Origin: Opitutia bacterium Tous-C4FEB
GTDB lineage: Bacteria; Verrucomicrobiota; Verrucomicrobiia; Opitutales; Opitutaceae
Assembly: GCA_002304445.1 (NCBI GenBank)
Contig: NEVA01000006.1
Span: 62,001-126,000 of the forward strand
Direction: 5' to 3'
DNA: 64,000 nucleotides
Position numbers and translations under genes: made by a program. The notes beneath the pieces are model-generated. The model searched no databases. It was given only the letters and a program-made list of their open reading frames with translations, and had not been told where the DNA came from. Below are positions 1 through 7,891 of the stretch, one piece after another (the first letter of the stretch is position 1; every line of letters begins with the position of its first letter).

Positions 1-1605
1 GGTCGCGCGGAAAGCCTTGCGGCGGTTGTTGGAGAAATTGTTGCCGATGGAATCGGAGGCGAAATACGGCCGGCCGAAGTTGGGGTTGACCGCTCCGTTC
101 ACGAGCCGGCTTTGCATATCGACATGGATCGTCGCCGCGTCGAAGCCGATGATGCTGGTGTTGGCGCGGTCCTGTTTCTGCTCGTCGTAGGCGACTTCAA
201 AGCCGAGGGCGTCTTTGAAAAAGGTCTGCCGGAAACTGGCGTTGAAGGCGTTGAACTTCGCGCCCTCGCGTTTGTTGGGGCCGTCGAGCAGCGTGTTGTA
301 GAAATCGAAGACCGAAGGATCGCGGATCTCCTGGTATTTCCAAAGCCCGGCGTAAGCCTGGCCGGCGGGCGCGAACTGTTGGTTGAGGAAAAAGAGCGGG
401 TTGTTGCCCTGCGTCGTGTAGTTGCCGACGCCGAACCATTGGGTGAACGGATTGCCGCCGCGGCTGAGCATGAACGCCGGCGTGCCGGGGCCGCCCATCA
501 CGGCGGAGTTGGGATCCGTGAAGACGCCGCCGACTTGGCCGAACCAACGGCCCGCCGAGCCGAGATGCGCCGCAAGCAGCGGATTGGTGGTCACCGTCGT
601 GGGCTGGCTCGGATCGATGGCGACCTTGTTCAGCACGTTGAACCAAACCGAGAGTCCGTCCTGCGGCGGCGTGGGCCGGGGGCGGTTGGCCGAGATTTCC
701 CCGGTCTCATAGCTTACGTTGAGCTGCGTGAACGCGTCGCGGATCAGGCGCGGCTCCCAGCGCAGCGCCGCGTAGAGCCGGCGGTCGTCCTCGAAGGCGG
801 GCTTTTGGCGGAATTTCTTGTCGTCGTTCAGGCCGATGACGCGCACCGCCAACCGGTCCTTCATGATGGACTGGTTCAGATCGAGCACCTCGCGGTGCGA
901 ATCGTAGCGGCTATAGGTCTGCTGAAAGACCAAGGCATTTTTGCGCAGATTCGGGACTTTCAGCTGGTTGTTGATGATGCCCGCCGGGCTACCAAGGCCG
1001 AACAGAATGGCATTGGCCCCGCGTGAAATATCGACGCGCTCGGTGTTATACGAATCGAGCCCGATATCGGTGGGGAAAAAATCCCGGGTGAGATCGGCGC
1101 CGCTGAGCCCGCGCACCCGCGTCGAAACATTCGGGCTCTGAAGATTGGCTTCCGCGTTGGAAAAATTATTGCCCGTGCTGACGCCGGAGTAGTTGCCGCC
1201 GGGGCCGGATGCCTCCGTGCCCGTCGTGTAAACGAGAATCTCCTTGGTGTTCGTCGAGCCCGTGTCGGCCAAAAATTGGGCGTTCACCACGCTGATCGCC
1301 GCGCCGACATCGCGGAGCTCCGTCCGCAGGCGCGTGCCCGCCAACGTCGACGCCGACTGGTAGCCTTTGTCGGTGTCGGTCTCGACCACGAACGGCGTGA
1401 GCTTCACCACCTCTTCGGAATCGCGGACGACCGGCGCCGCAACCGATCCCGGGGCCACCGTCGATTTCCTATCCGCGGCCTTGGCGGCAGCCGGAGTGGG
1501 CGGCGCGGCCAGTTGAGCCGAGAGCGAGGAGGCGCCGAGCAGGCCGAAAACGGCGCACACGACTCGAATTGTCCGATCAAAAAAGAGCGAGGAATTGGAT
1601 TTCAT
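1..1605 (-). CDS. TonB-dependent receptor, N-terminal part (runs off the window)
   Basis: Outer-membrane active transporter of unknown substrate. The gene starts with ATG at 1605 and stays open to base 1, so 535 codons are seen and the C-terminal beta-barrel is missing. A signal peptide covers about residues 1-31 (hydrophobic VCAVFGLLGASSLSA). An alanine/proline linker follows, then a plug domain (VVKLTPFVVETD, RTELRDVGAAISVVN, RVRGLSGADLTRDFF, VDISRGANAILFGLGSPAGIINN). This is the large Opitutaceae style of plug-containing receptor. It lies downstream of a TIM-barrel enzyme and a Gfo/Idh/MocA oxidoreductase on the same strand, which suggests uptake of a carbohydrate-like substrate (inference). 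Family assignment is firm; substrate is unknown. Confidence 0.9.
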   Translation of the reverse strand, partial: MKSNSSLFFDRTIRVVCAVFGLLGASSLSAQLAAPPTPAAAKAADRKSTVAPGSVAAPVVRDSEEVVKLTPFVVETDTDKGYQSASTLAGTRLRTELRDVGAAISVVNAQFLADTGSTNTKEILVYTTGTEASGPGGNYSGVSTGNNFSNAEANLQSPNVSTRVRGLSGADLTRDFFPTDIGLDSYNTERVDISRGANAILFGLGSPAGIINNQLKVPNLRKNALVFQQTYSRYDSHREVLDLNQSIMKDRLAVRVIGLNDDKKFRQKPAFEDDRRLYAALRWEPRLIRDAFTQLNVSYETGEISANRPRPTPPQDGLSVWFNVLNKVAIDPSQPTTVTTNPLLAAHLGSAGRWFGQVGGVFTDPNSAVMGGPGTPAFMLSRGGNPFTQWFGVGNYTTQGNNPLFFLNQQFAPAGQAYAGLWKYQEIRDPSVFDFYNTLLDGPNKREGAKFNAFNASFRQTFFKDALGFEVAYDEQKQDRANTSIIGFDAATIHVDMQSRLVNGAVNPNFGRPYFASDSIGNNFSNNRRKAFRAT

Positions 1606-1679
1606 AAGATAAATGAGTGAAGCGTTGCCCGGCGGGAACCGGGCCAAAGTGAACGACTGCGTTTTCCCGTTCGACGGGA

Positions 1680-1711
1680 CAACCCACCGCGGCTGCCATG
1701 CGGTGGGGTTG
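1680..1711 (-). terminator. Hairpin after the TIM-barrel gene
   Basis: An inverted repeat (CAACCCACCGC, then GCGGTGGGGTTG) with a 9-base loop lies just past the stop of the gene ending at 1730 and before the TonB receptor start. There is no clear U-tract, so it may be an RNA-stabilising or attenuating hairpin rather than a true intrinsic terminator. Confidence 0.4.
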
Positions 1712-1729
1712 GGCAACAGGCAGTGCCGC

Positions 1730-2716
1730 TCAGAGCCGCGCGCGGATCTCTTCGAGGGCCTGCTTGGTGCGCTTGATGCCTTCGATTTCGCTGTGCTTGT
1801 GACCTTCGTATTCGATGCCGATGTAGCCGCTGTAACCGGCACCGACCGTGATCTTCACCATCCGCTCAAAATCGAGGATCATCTCGATCTTCTCACGCCG
1901 ATCCTCGGTATAGAAACGGCCGGCACCGGTGTCCCAGTCCCACGATTTGGCGCTCACGGACTGCTTCACCCAAGGCATGAACTCACGCAGACCTTGGTAG
2001 GGATTATAGAGTTCGGACTTAACCCGGTCGGTGTAGAAATTCCCAAAGTCAGGCAAGATGCCCACACGTTTGTGGTCGGCCAACTTCATCACATTTGTGA
2101 GCCACTTGCCATTGGAGGAAGGCCCACCGTGATTTTCGACGACGACCCAGAGGCCGCGTTTGTCGCCCTCGACGCACAATTGATGAAGTCCGGCGGCCGC
2201 GAGTTTGGCCTGTTCATCCCACGGGAGGGTGGCGTCGCTCGCCGCGTTGACGCGAATGCTGTGGCACCCGAGAAACGCCGCCGCATCCAACCACTTCAAG
2301 TGGTTCGCCACGGTTTTTTGCCGACCGGCTTCGGTCGGCGCGCCGAGGCTGCCTTCGCCGTCACACATGATGAGCAGGCTGGCGACGCCTTCGCCCGCCG
2401 CGCGGTTCTTCATTTCCCCGAGGTAGGCTTGGTCCGTCGCCTTGTCCTTAAACATCTGGTTCACGTATTCGATGCCGTCGATTCCGACGGATCGGGCGAT
2501 CTTCGCGAACTCCAGATGGTCGAGCGGCTCGGCCCCGGCGCGCTTGAGGAAGCGCTTGTTGAGCGACCATTGCGCGAGCGAAATCTTGAAGGCAGCCGGT
2601 TTTGTGGCCGGGGTCGCAGCCGCGCGGGCGAGCGGGCTCAGCGCACCGAGAGCACCAAGCGCGGCGGCAGATTTAAGAAAGGAACGGCGGGTGGAGGGGG
2701 CGTTTGGGTTGATCAT
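1730..2716 (-). CDS. Tat-exported sugar phosphate isomerase/epimerase (TIM barrel)
   Basis: Xylose isomerase-like TIM-barrel protein of 328 residues. Residues 8-35 carry a twin-arginine signal (STRRSFLKSAAALGALGAL), so it should be exported folded. The mature part shows family features: an N-terminal strand (KISLAQWSLN), GIDGIEYVNQMF, acidic or histidine metal-ligand candidates in VVVENHGGPSSN and GILPDFGNF, and a C-terminal GYIGIEYEGHKHSEIEGI. The usual reaction is isomerisation or epimerisation of a keto sugar or inositol derivative. It is next to a Gfo/Idh/MocA oxidoreductase on the same strand, a common pairing in keto-sugar metabolism. The exact substrate cannot be told from sequence. 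Confidence 0.85.
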   Translation of the reverse strand: MINPNAPSTRRSFLKSAAALGALGALSPLARAAATPATKPAAFKISLAQWSLNKRFLKRAGAEPLDHLEFAKIARSVGIDGIEYVNQMFKDKATDQAYLGEMKNRAAGEGVASLLIMCDGEGSLGAPTEAGRQKTVANHLKWLDAAAFLGCHSIRVNAASDATLPWDEQAKLAAAGLHQLCVEGDKRGLWVVVENHGGPSSNGKWLTNVMKLADHKRVGILPDFGNFYTDRVKSELYNPYQGLREFMPWVKQSVSAKSWDWDTGAGRFYTEDRREKIEMILDFERMVKITVGAGYSGYIGIEYEGHKHSEIEGIKRTKQALEEIRARL

Positions 2717-2721
2717 AAAGA

Positions 2722-2754
2722 GCGAAGCCGAGGTTTTTAAAACCTCGGCTTCGC
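2722..2754. repeat. 33-bp near-perfect palindrome
   Basis: Two 16-base arms (GCGAAGCCGAGGTTTT and its complement) are separated by one base. It sits in the short gap between the TIM-barrel gene and the upstream Gfo/Idh/MocA gene. The A/T bases in the centre of the hairpin do not make a normal U-tract. It looks like a REP-type intergenic hairpin that may work in both directions. Confidence 0.6.
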
Positions 2755-2807
2755 GGCAACCCAGAAACAGTTTCAGGCGAAAATCGCCCGATGAATACTC
2801 TGCTCGT

Positions 2808-4217
2808 TCAGACCATGTCGGCGATCGTCCAGCCCTTGCGGTAGGTCGGGTAGATCAATTTGTCGGCCTCGGGGTTGTTCGTCTTCATCGCGACGGGATC
2901 CCACGTGAACTTCCCGCCCACGAGAATCGCCATCGTGCCGAGGCAAACCATCTCCGTAAACGGCACCGAGTATTCGAAGTTCGAACCGGCGGCGAGCGGG
3001 TTGTTGGCGCGGATCGCGGCGGTCCACTCGTAATGCGGATTGTTCTCCGGCACGCGGGGAATCGTCTTCGGCGGGAACGACGGCGTGAGCTCCCGGTGCA
3101 ACGACTCCGGGATAAAGCGCGGGCTATTGCAGTAGTCGTTGCCGTCGTAAACGGTGCCCTTGCTGCCGATGATGAGCTGGCCGCCTTTGGCGAGTTGGCG
3201 GCTCTCTTCCATCTGCGCGGGTTTCGCGGGCTTCTCACCGCCTTCATACCAGGTGAGTTTGACGGGCGGGAGGTTGCCGCGCGCGGGGAACTGATACTCG
3301 ACGATGGCCGACTTTGGGAACGCGATCGGGCTCTTACCCACGATCTTTTTGAGTTCAACGCTGGTCGGTGCGCCAAGTTTCAAATTCCAGTAGGCGGCGT
3401 CCATAATGTGGCAGGCCATGTCGCCGAGCGCGCCGCAACCGTAGTCGATATACCCGCGCCATTTGAACGGATGGATCGCGTTGCTGTAAGGACGATCCGG
3501 AGCGCGGCCGAGGAAGAGATCCTGCGAGAAACCTTCCGGCGGCGTATCCGCCTTCGGCCACTCCTGCATGCCCTGCGGCCACACGACTTGCTCTTTGCCG
3601 TCGGGTCCCATCGCGGCCGAGCGGTTGGTCCAGATCTGCGCCTCGCGTACCTCGCCGAGCACGCCCGCGTTGAACCACTCCTGCACGAGGCGAATGCCTT
3701 CGCCGGCGTGGCCTTGGTTGCCCATCTGGGTGCAGACGCCGTTCAAGCGCGCCAGTCGCAACAGCTCCCGGGCCTCGCCGACGGTCTGCGTCAGCGGCTT
3801 CTGCACATACACGTGTTTGCCCAGCATGATGGCCATATAGGCCGGCAGGAAATGCATGTGGTCCGGCGTCGAGACGCAGACCGCGTCGATCTGGTCGTCC
3901 ATCTCGAGCAGCATCTTCCGAAAATCGGTGTAGCGCTTCGCATTCGGGAACTCCGCGATCAGCTTCTTGCGGTTGCTGCCCCCACGGGGGGTATCCAAAC
4001 TCCAATCCACATCGCAGAGGGCGACGACGTCCTCGTTCTTATGCGGCATGATGTCCGAGAAGCCCTTGCCGCCACACCCGATCTGCGCGAGGCGAATTTT
4101 GGCTCCGGCCGCGATCGGCCGCGGCTTGCGCGGATTCTTGGCCAGCGTCGCGCAGCCGGCGAAGCCGAGCATCGACGCGGCCACTGCGGAAAACGCGATG
4201 AAGTCGCGGCGATTCAT
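2808..4217 (-). CDS. Gfo/Idh/MocA family oxidoreductase with Tat/lipoprotein signal
   Basis: NAD(P)-dependent oxidoreductase of about 469 residues. The chosen start is ATG at 4217 (MNRRDFIAFSAV), which puts the twin-arginine motif at the N-terminus; an in-frame ATG at 4241 would add eight residues. The signal ends in a lipobox-like GFAGC, so the mature protein may be lipid-anchored. The Rossmann part has IRLAQIGCGGKG and VVALCDVDW. The family lysine motif is HVYVQKPLTQTVGEA. The C-terminal domain includes GALGDMACHIMDAAYW. Such exported dehydrogenases act on sugars or inositols. It lies upstream of the TIM-barrel gene on the same strand, 91 bases away with a palindrome between, so the two may be co-transcribed. 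Confidence 0.9.
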   Translation of the reverse strand: MNRRDFIAFSAVAASMLGFAGCATLAKNPRKPRPIAAGAKIRLAQIGCGGKGFSDIMPHKNEDVVALCDVDWSLDTPRGGSNRKKLIAEFPNAKRYTDFRKMLLEMDDQIDAVCVSTPDHMHFLPAYMAIMLGKHVYVQKPLTQTVGEARELLRLARLNGVCTQMGNQGHAGEGIRLVQEWFNAGVLGEVREAQIWTNRSAAMGPDGKEQVVWPQGMQEWPKADTPPEGFSQDLFLGRAPDRPYSNAIHPFKWRGYIDYGCGALGDMACHIMDAAYWNLKLGAPTSVELKKIVGKSPIAFPKSAIVEYQFPARGNLPPVKLTWYEGGEKPAKPAQMEESRQLAKGGQLIIGSKGTVYDGNDYCNSPRFIPESLHRELTPSFPPKTIPRVPENNPHYEWTAAIRANNPLAAGSNFEYSVPFTEMVCLGTMAILVGGKFTWDPVAMKTNNPEADKLIYPTYRKGWTIADMV

Positions 4218-4588
4218 ATGATTTGAGGATGATTCATTCATAACTTGGGGGGATTGAGGGGATCGGAGAGCCAGACGCTTGCCACCGAGGGCGGATGCTC
4301 ACGGTTAGAAAAAATTAACCCAATGCAACGCCTGTGATGCGTGCTGCCGAAATAATCTTACCCACTTATGCCTCCCATCGCTTTTGCGCCGCAGGCTTGC
4401 CGCCCGATCGCCCCGACTTCCCCGTCACCACCCACACCCCCGACCATCCCATCATCCGCGGCCCCGCGAAAAACGTCACCGTGCTCGCCACCGCGCTCCG
4501 TAGCGCCACCGCTTCAGTCCGCGAGTTCGTTCGCCGGCACACGCCTTTCCTGCTTCGCCCGCCGCCGGCAAGTTCCCACATTGGCCCC
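4218..4588. other. Divergent intergenic region
   Basis: About 370 bases between the divergent Gfo/Idh/MocA and DUF1572-type genes. It should hold promoters in both directions. A stretch around 4300-4330 is AT-rich (GGTTAGAAAAAATTAACC is a palindrome-like candidate box). The plus-strand reading frame of the next gene is open back to 4334, but the upstream codons read as low-complexity proline/alanine sequence and are not taken as coding. Confidence 0.4.
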
Positions 4589-5128
4589 ATGCCCGTCGAA
4601 ACCTACCTCTCTCTCGCACTCCGCGAGTTCGCCCGGCTCCGGCAGATCGCCGACCGTGCCATCGCCCAGCTCCCGCCGGGCACGTTTGCAACCCCACCCG
4701 CACCCGGCGACAACAGCGTAGCCGCCATCTTCAAGCACGTCGGCGGCAACTTGCTCTCCCGTTGGACCGATTTTCTCACGACCGACGGCGAGAAACCCGG
4801 CCGCGACCGCGACACCGAGTTCGTCATTCTGCCCACCGACACCCGCGAGCACCTCCTCGACTGTTGGGCGCAGGGCTGGGCCGCGCTCTTCACCGCGCTC
4901 ACCCCGCTCACCGCCGCTGATTTGGACCGCACCATCACCATCCGCGGCGAGCCTCTCACCGTCCTCCAAGCCGTCCAACGTCAGCTCACCCACTACGCCT
5001 ACCACATCGGCCAAATCGTCTACATCGCAAAACACTTCGCCGGCCCCCGCTGGCAAAGCCTCAGCATCGCACCCGGCCAATCCGCCGCCTTCAACCGCGC
5101 GCCAACGAAGTATCTGGAGAAATCCTGA
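4589..5128 (+). CDS. DUF1572 / DinB-like protein
   Basis: Protein of 179 residues resembling the DUF1572 branch of the DinB/YfiT four-helix metalloenzyme-like superfamily. Typical features are the N-terminal LREFARLRQIADRAIAQL, the histidine in AAIFKHVGGNLLSRWTDFLT (about residue 55), and the pair of histidines in QLTHYAYHIGQIVYIAKH (about residues 136-140). These three positions are the usual metal ligands. ATG at 4589 is chosen because homology-like sequence begins there (MPVETYLSLALREFARL). Possible roles in this superfamily are thiol-dependent transferases or stress proteins; the specific reaction is unknown. Confidence 0.8.
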   Translation: MPVETYLSLALREFARLRQIADRAIAQLPPGTFATPPAPGDNSVAAIFKHVGGNLLSRWTDFLTTDGEKPGRDRDTEFVILPTDTREHLLDCWAQGWAALFTALTPLTAADLDRTITIRGEPLTVLQAVQRQLTHYAYHIGQIVYIAKHFAGPRWQSLSIAPGQSAAFNRAPTKYLEKS

Positions 5129-5235
5129 GCGGCGTCGCCATCCCGCGCGTTCCGCCGCGCAAACCGAAATTCCCCGTCGGCCCGCTTGGGCTTGTGCTAC
5201 CCGCCACTCGCTCCTCACTACCCGCTACTCCTGCC

Positions 5236-6324
5236 ATGCAACTGACCAAACACTGGGCCGCCCAACTCGACGATTACGCCATCGACCTTGCCTGGTCGCC
5301 CGACGGCACCCAACTCGCCGCCGCCAGCTCCGCCGGCCCCGTTTCGCTTTTCGCCTCAGCCGACGGGAAAAAACTCCACGAGCTGCCCGGCCACGAGAAC
5401 GGCACCAACTGCCTCGCATGGCAGCCTTCCGCCTCAACCTCCGGCTCTCAACCCTCACCCCTCAACTCTCAACTTCATCTTGCCACCGGGGGCCAAGACG
5501 GTGCCGTGAAATTCTGGGACGCCACCGCCGGCCAACACACCGCGACCGCCCCCCTCGGCCCCACTTGGGTCGAACACCTCGCTTGGGTCCCCCCTTCCCC
5601 CTCCCGCTCGGAATCCGGCTCACCCCGCTCAGCTCTTAACGCTCAACTCTTGTTCGCCTCCGCCGGCCGTAAGCTCGTCGCCCTCCGCGCCGACGGCTCC
5701 GTGGCCCACACCTTTCCCCTCGCCGCCAAATCCATCTCCGCCCTCGCCGCCCAGCCCGCCGGCGGCTGCGTCGCCGCCTCGCATTTCGGCGGCGTGCAAC
5801 TCTGGGACGCCGACGATTTTGTCCTTCAAAAAGAGTTCCCCTACGCCAACGGCATCCACGCCCTCGTCTGGTCGCCCGACAACCGCTGGCTCGTCTCCGG
5901 CAACCAAGACCCGAGCGTTCACCTCTGGATTCCGGAAACCGATGTCGAACTCCACATGAGCGGCTACGAGTCGAAAGTGAAACACCTCTCCTACGACCAC
6001 ACCTCGCGTTGGCTCGCGACCGGCGGCGGCCGCGACGCCTGTATCTGGGACTGTGCCGGCGAGGGCCCCGAAGGCCGCGAACCCGCCATGCTCCCGCACA
6101 ACGCGCCGGTGTGCGCCGTCGCCTTCCAGCACGCCCATAGCCTCCTCGCCACCGCGAGCCTCGACGGCGTCGTGCAACTCTGGAGCCCCGAGCGTGCCAA
6201 ACCCCTCCGCGCCACCGTAAAAATGCCCGCCGCCGCGACGAAACTCGTCTGGTCCCCCGACGATCGCCTCCTCGCCATCGGCTCCGAAAAAGGCGCCGTT
6301 TACGTGCTCAAGAGCGAGGCGTGA
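5236..6324 (+). CDS. WD40 repeat protein
   Basis: Protein of 362 residues, almost wholly WD40 repeats. Repeat signatures include IDLAWSPDGTQLAAASSAG, LHLATGGQDGAVKFWD, IHALVWSPDNRWLVSGNQD.SVHLW, LATGGGRDACIWD, LLATASLDGVVQLWSPE and LVWSPDDRLLAIGSEKGAVYVL. About seven blades would make one beta-propeller. There is no signal peptide, so it is likely cytoplasmic, perhaps a protein-interaction scaffold. Two stretches (encoding SGSQPSPLNSQL near 5440-5477 and ALNAQL near 5633-5650) are low-complexity insertions of a CTCAACTCTCAAC-type DNA repeat in blade loops. Start ATG at 5236. Confidence 0.88.
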   Translation: MQLTKHWAAQLDDYAIDLAWSPDGTQLAAASSAGPVSLFASADGKKLHELPGHENGTNCLAWQPSASTSGSQPSPLNSQLHLATGGQDGAVKFWDATAGQHTATAPLGPTWVEHLAWVPPSPSRSESGSPRSALNAQLLFASAGRKLVALRADGSVAHTFPLAAKSISALAAQPAGGCVAASHFGGVQLWDADDFVLQKEFPYANGIHALVWSPDNRWLVSGNQDPSVHLWIPETDVELHMSGYESKVKHLSYDHTSRWLATGGGRDACIWDCAGEGPEGREPAMLPHNAPVCAVAFQHAHSLLATASLDGVVQLWSPERAKPLRATVKMPAAATKLVWSPDDRLLAIGSEKGAVYVLKSEA

Positions 6325-6476
6325 GCCGGCCGACGGAAATGGCTTTTAACTCAAACGTCGTTGAACCCCCAACTGCGGCCAATGGTTCGCTCTGGAAAGA
6401 ATCCCTCGCCTCAAAGAGGATTTGATATCCCGCCTCTTAGTTTGACCTGCCGAATCTTTCGGATTCTTTCCCCCCG

Positions 6477-7400
6477 GTGCCTGCTCCCTCTTTTCTCGAT
6501 CGAGCTTACAACACGTTTCTCTCCGCAAAGGTGAGAGCGGGGGCAGAGCGGTCCATCCTCGCGATCGCCATTCTTGGCTTTCTCGTGCATCTTACCTTGA
6601 TCGTTTTAGCCGATTTCGGAGTTTTTACGTTGGGAGCTGGCTCAAAAATGTTGAGTAATCCCATTGTAGCGACCTACACCCCGTTTTCGTTTATCATCGT
6701 TTACGAGGTCTATATGCTCGTTTATTATCTTCCGAGGTCGATCACGACTTACATAAGTAAACAGTATGAAATCATCACCCTGATCATCATTCGCCGGCTG
6801 TTTAAAGATTTGGGCAATCTCGAGATCACGTCCAACTGGTTCGACATCAGCGGAGACCTCCAATTCACCTACGATCTCATCGCATCGCTGGTACTTTTTT
6901 ATCTTCTATACCTCTTTGTTTTGAAGGGAAAACAAGCCCTGCCGGTGAAATCTGAGATCTGGCCTCAGCCAGCCAACTTAGCTCGCTTCATCAGATTTAA
7001 GAAGGGTCTAGCCGTCATTTTAATTCCGGTCTTACTAGGCTTAGCGCTCTTTACCTTCGTAACTTGGTCCATCGATATTTTTTCTCCAGCTACCTCTGCG
7101 CCGTTGGCTTTTAAAAATATCAATAGCATTTTCTTCGATCAATTCTTCACGATCTTGATTGTGGTGGATGTAATTCTACTCCTCTTCTCTTTTTTTCTCA
7201 CCAAGAGATTCCACACGGTCATCCGCAATTCTGGTTTCATCGTCTCGACCATTTTGATCAGGTTATCATTTTCGACTGAGGGTTTGGTCAACGTCGTCCT
7301 AATTGTGAGTTCAGTTTTGTTTGGGCTACTCATCCTTACGATCCATAACCTTTATCAAAAAATGCCTGAAGTTTTTGACAACGAGGAACGCGAGTCCTAA
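6477..7400 (+). CDS. Multi-pass membrane protein of unknown function
   Basis: Not recognised. The 307-residue protein starts with GTG at 6477 and has about six hydrophobic segments: residues near 27-50 (ILAIAILGFLVHLTLIVLA), 65-85, 130-150 (LIASLVLFYLLYLFVL), 178-200 (GLAVILIPVLLGLALFTFV), 225-245 (FTILIVVDVILLLFSFF) and 265-292 (LVNVVLIVSSVLFGLLILTI). The middle segment YEIITLIIIRRLFKDLGNLE is amphipathic. Codon use is richer in A and T than the neighbours, which fits horizontal acquisition. It begins a three-gene block of membrane proteins. It could be an ion-channel-like or sensor membrane domain, but nothing proves this. Confidence 0.65.
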   Translation: MPAPSFLDRAYNTFLSAKVRAGAERSILAIAILGFLVHLTLIVLADFGVFTLGAGSKMLSNPIVATYTPFSFIIVYEVYMLVYYLPRSITTYISKQYEIITLIIIRRLFKDLGNLEITSNWFDISGDLQFTYDLIASLVLFYLLYLFVLKGKQALPVKSEIWPQPANLARFIRFKKGLAVILIPVLLGLALFTFVTWSIDIFSPATSAPLAFKNINSIFFDQFFTILIVVDVILLLFSFFLTKRFHTVIRNSGFIVSTILIRLSFSTEGLVNVVLIVSSVLFGLLILTIHNLYQKMPEVFDNEERES

Positions 7401-7516
7401 GCGCAAAAATTCAAAACCGATCTACCGTTTATAAATTCAGCCCCCCCATCCCCCCCAACAACAATCCAGTCTCCTATCAGCTAAAACTCCCACTCAACAC
7501 CTCCAACACTACTGCC

Positions 7517-7702
7517 ATGTTCTCAAAGTTCACCCTCACCGACAAACTACTCTTCGTCTCTGCTTTCTTGTCCCTGATTTTCGCTGAAATCACTTTTTTC
7601 AACGGCCACAAAACGGAGGCTATTTTTGTAGGTCTCTGGGTGCCCTCTATCCTCGGTTTCGGTATCTACCTCAAACTCATCGGAATCTCCAAAAATGAAT
7701 GA
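7517..7702 (+). CDS. Small two-helix membrane protein
   Basis: Protein of 61 residues (starts MFSKFTLTDKLLFVSAFL) with two predicted membrane helices (about residues 9-26 and 36-55) and a charged C-terminus. No family recognised. Its stop overlaps the next small gene (ATG at 7695, stop at 7702), which suggests translational coupling. Base composition is like the preceding AT-richer gene. Confidence 0.55.
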   Translation: MFSKFTLTDKLLFVSAFLSLIFAEITFFNGHKTEAIFVGLWVPSILGFGIYLKLIGISKNE

Positions 7703-7859
7703 GCTGATTCTCTATTTCGCGGGCTTCATTATGGTGTTGTTCGGCATCGCCTTCTACTCCGCCATGTCCACCTTCCGCAAGTTGGCCAAGACTTCCGAAG
7801 CCAAGACAAGCAGCGACGAAGCCGCCGCTGACAAAAAAGCTGCCGATAAAGGGAGCTGA
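7695..7859 (+). CDS. Small single-pass membrane protein
   Basis: A 54-residue frame starting with ATG at 7695 inside the end of the previous gene. It encodes one N-terminal membrane helix (LILYFAGFIMVLFGIAFYSA) followed by a charged, alanine/lysine/aspartate-rich tail ending KKAADKGS. The hydrophobic helix plus acidic/basic tail resembles small accessory membrane subunits, but no family is recognised. The 8-base overlap with the upstream gene supports it being real. Confidence 0.5.
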   Translation: MNELILYFAGFIMVLFGIAFYSAMSTFRKLAKTSEAKTSSDEAAADKKAADKGS

Positions 7860-7891
7860 TCCGTCTGAGCTCCGCCCGCCGGACCTGCTGG

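Noticed and set aside
2442-4226. 594-codon plus-strand frame over the Gfo/Idh/MocA gene
   Set aside because: Opposite-strand shadow of a protein with clear motifs; composition is not protein-like.
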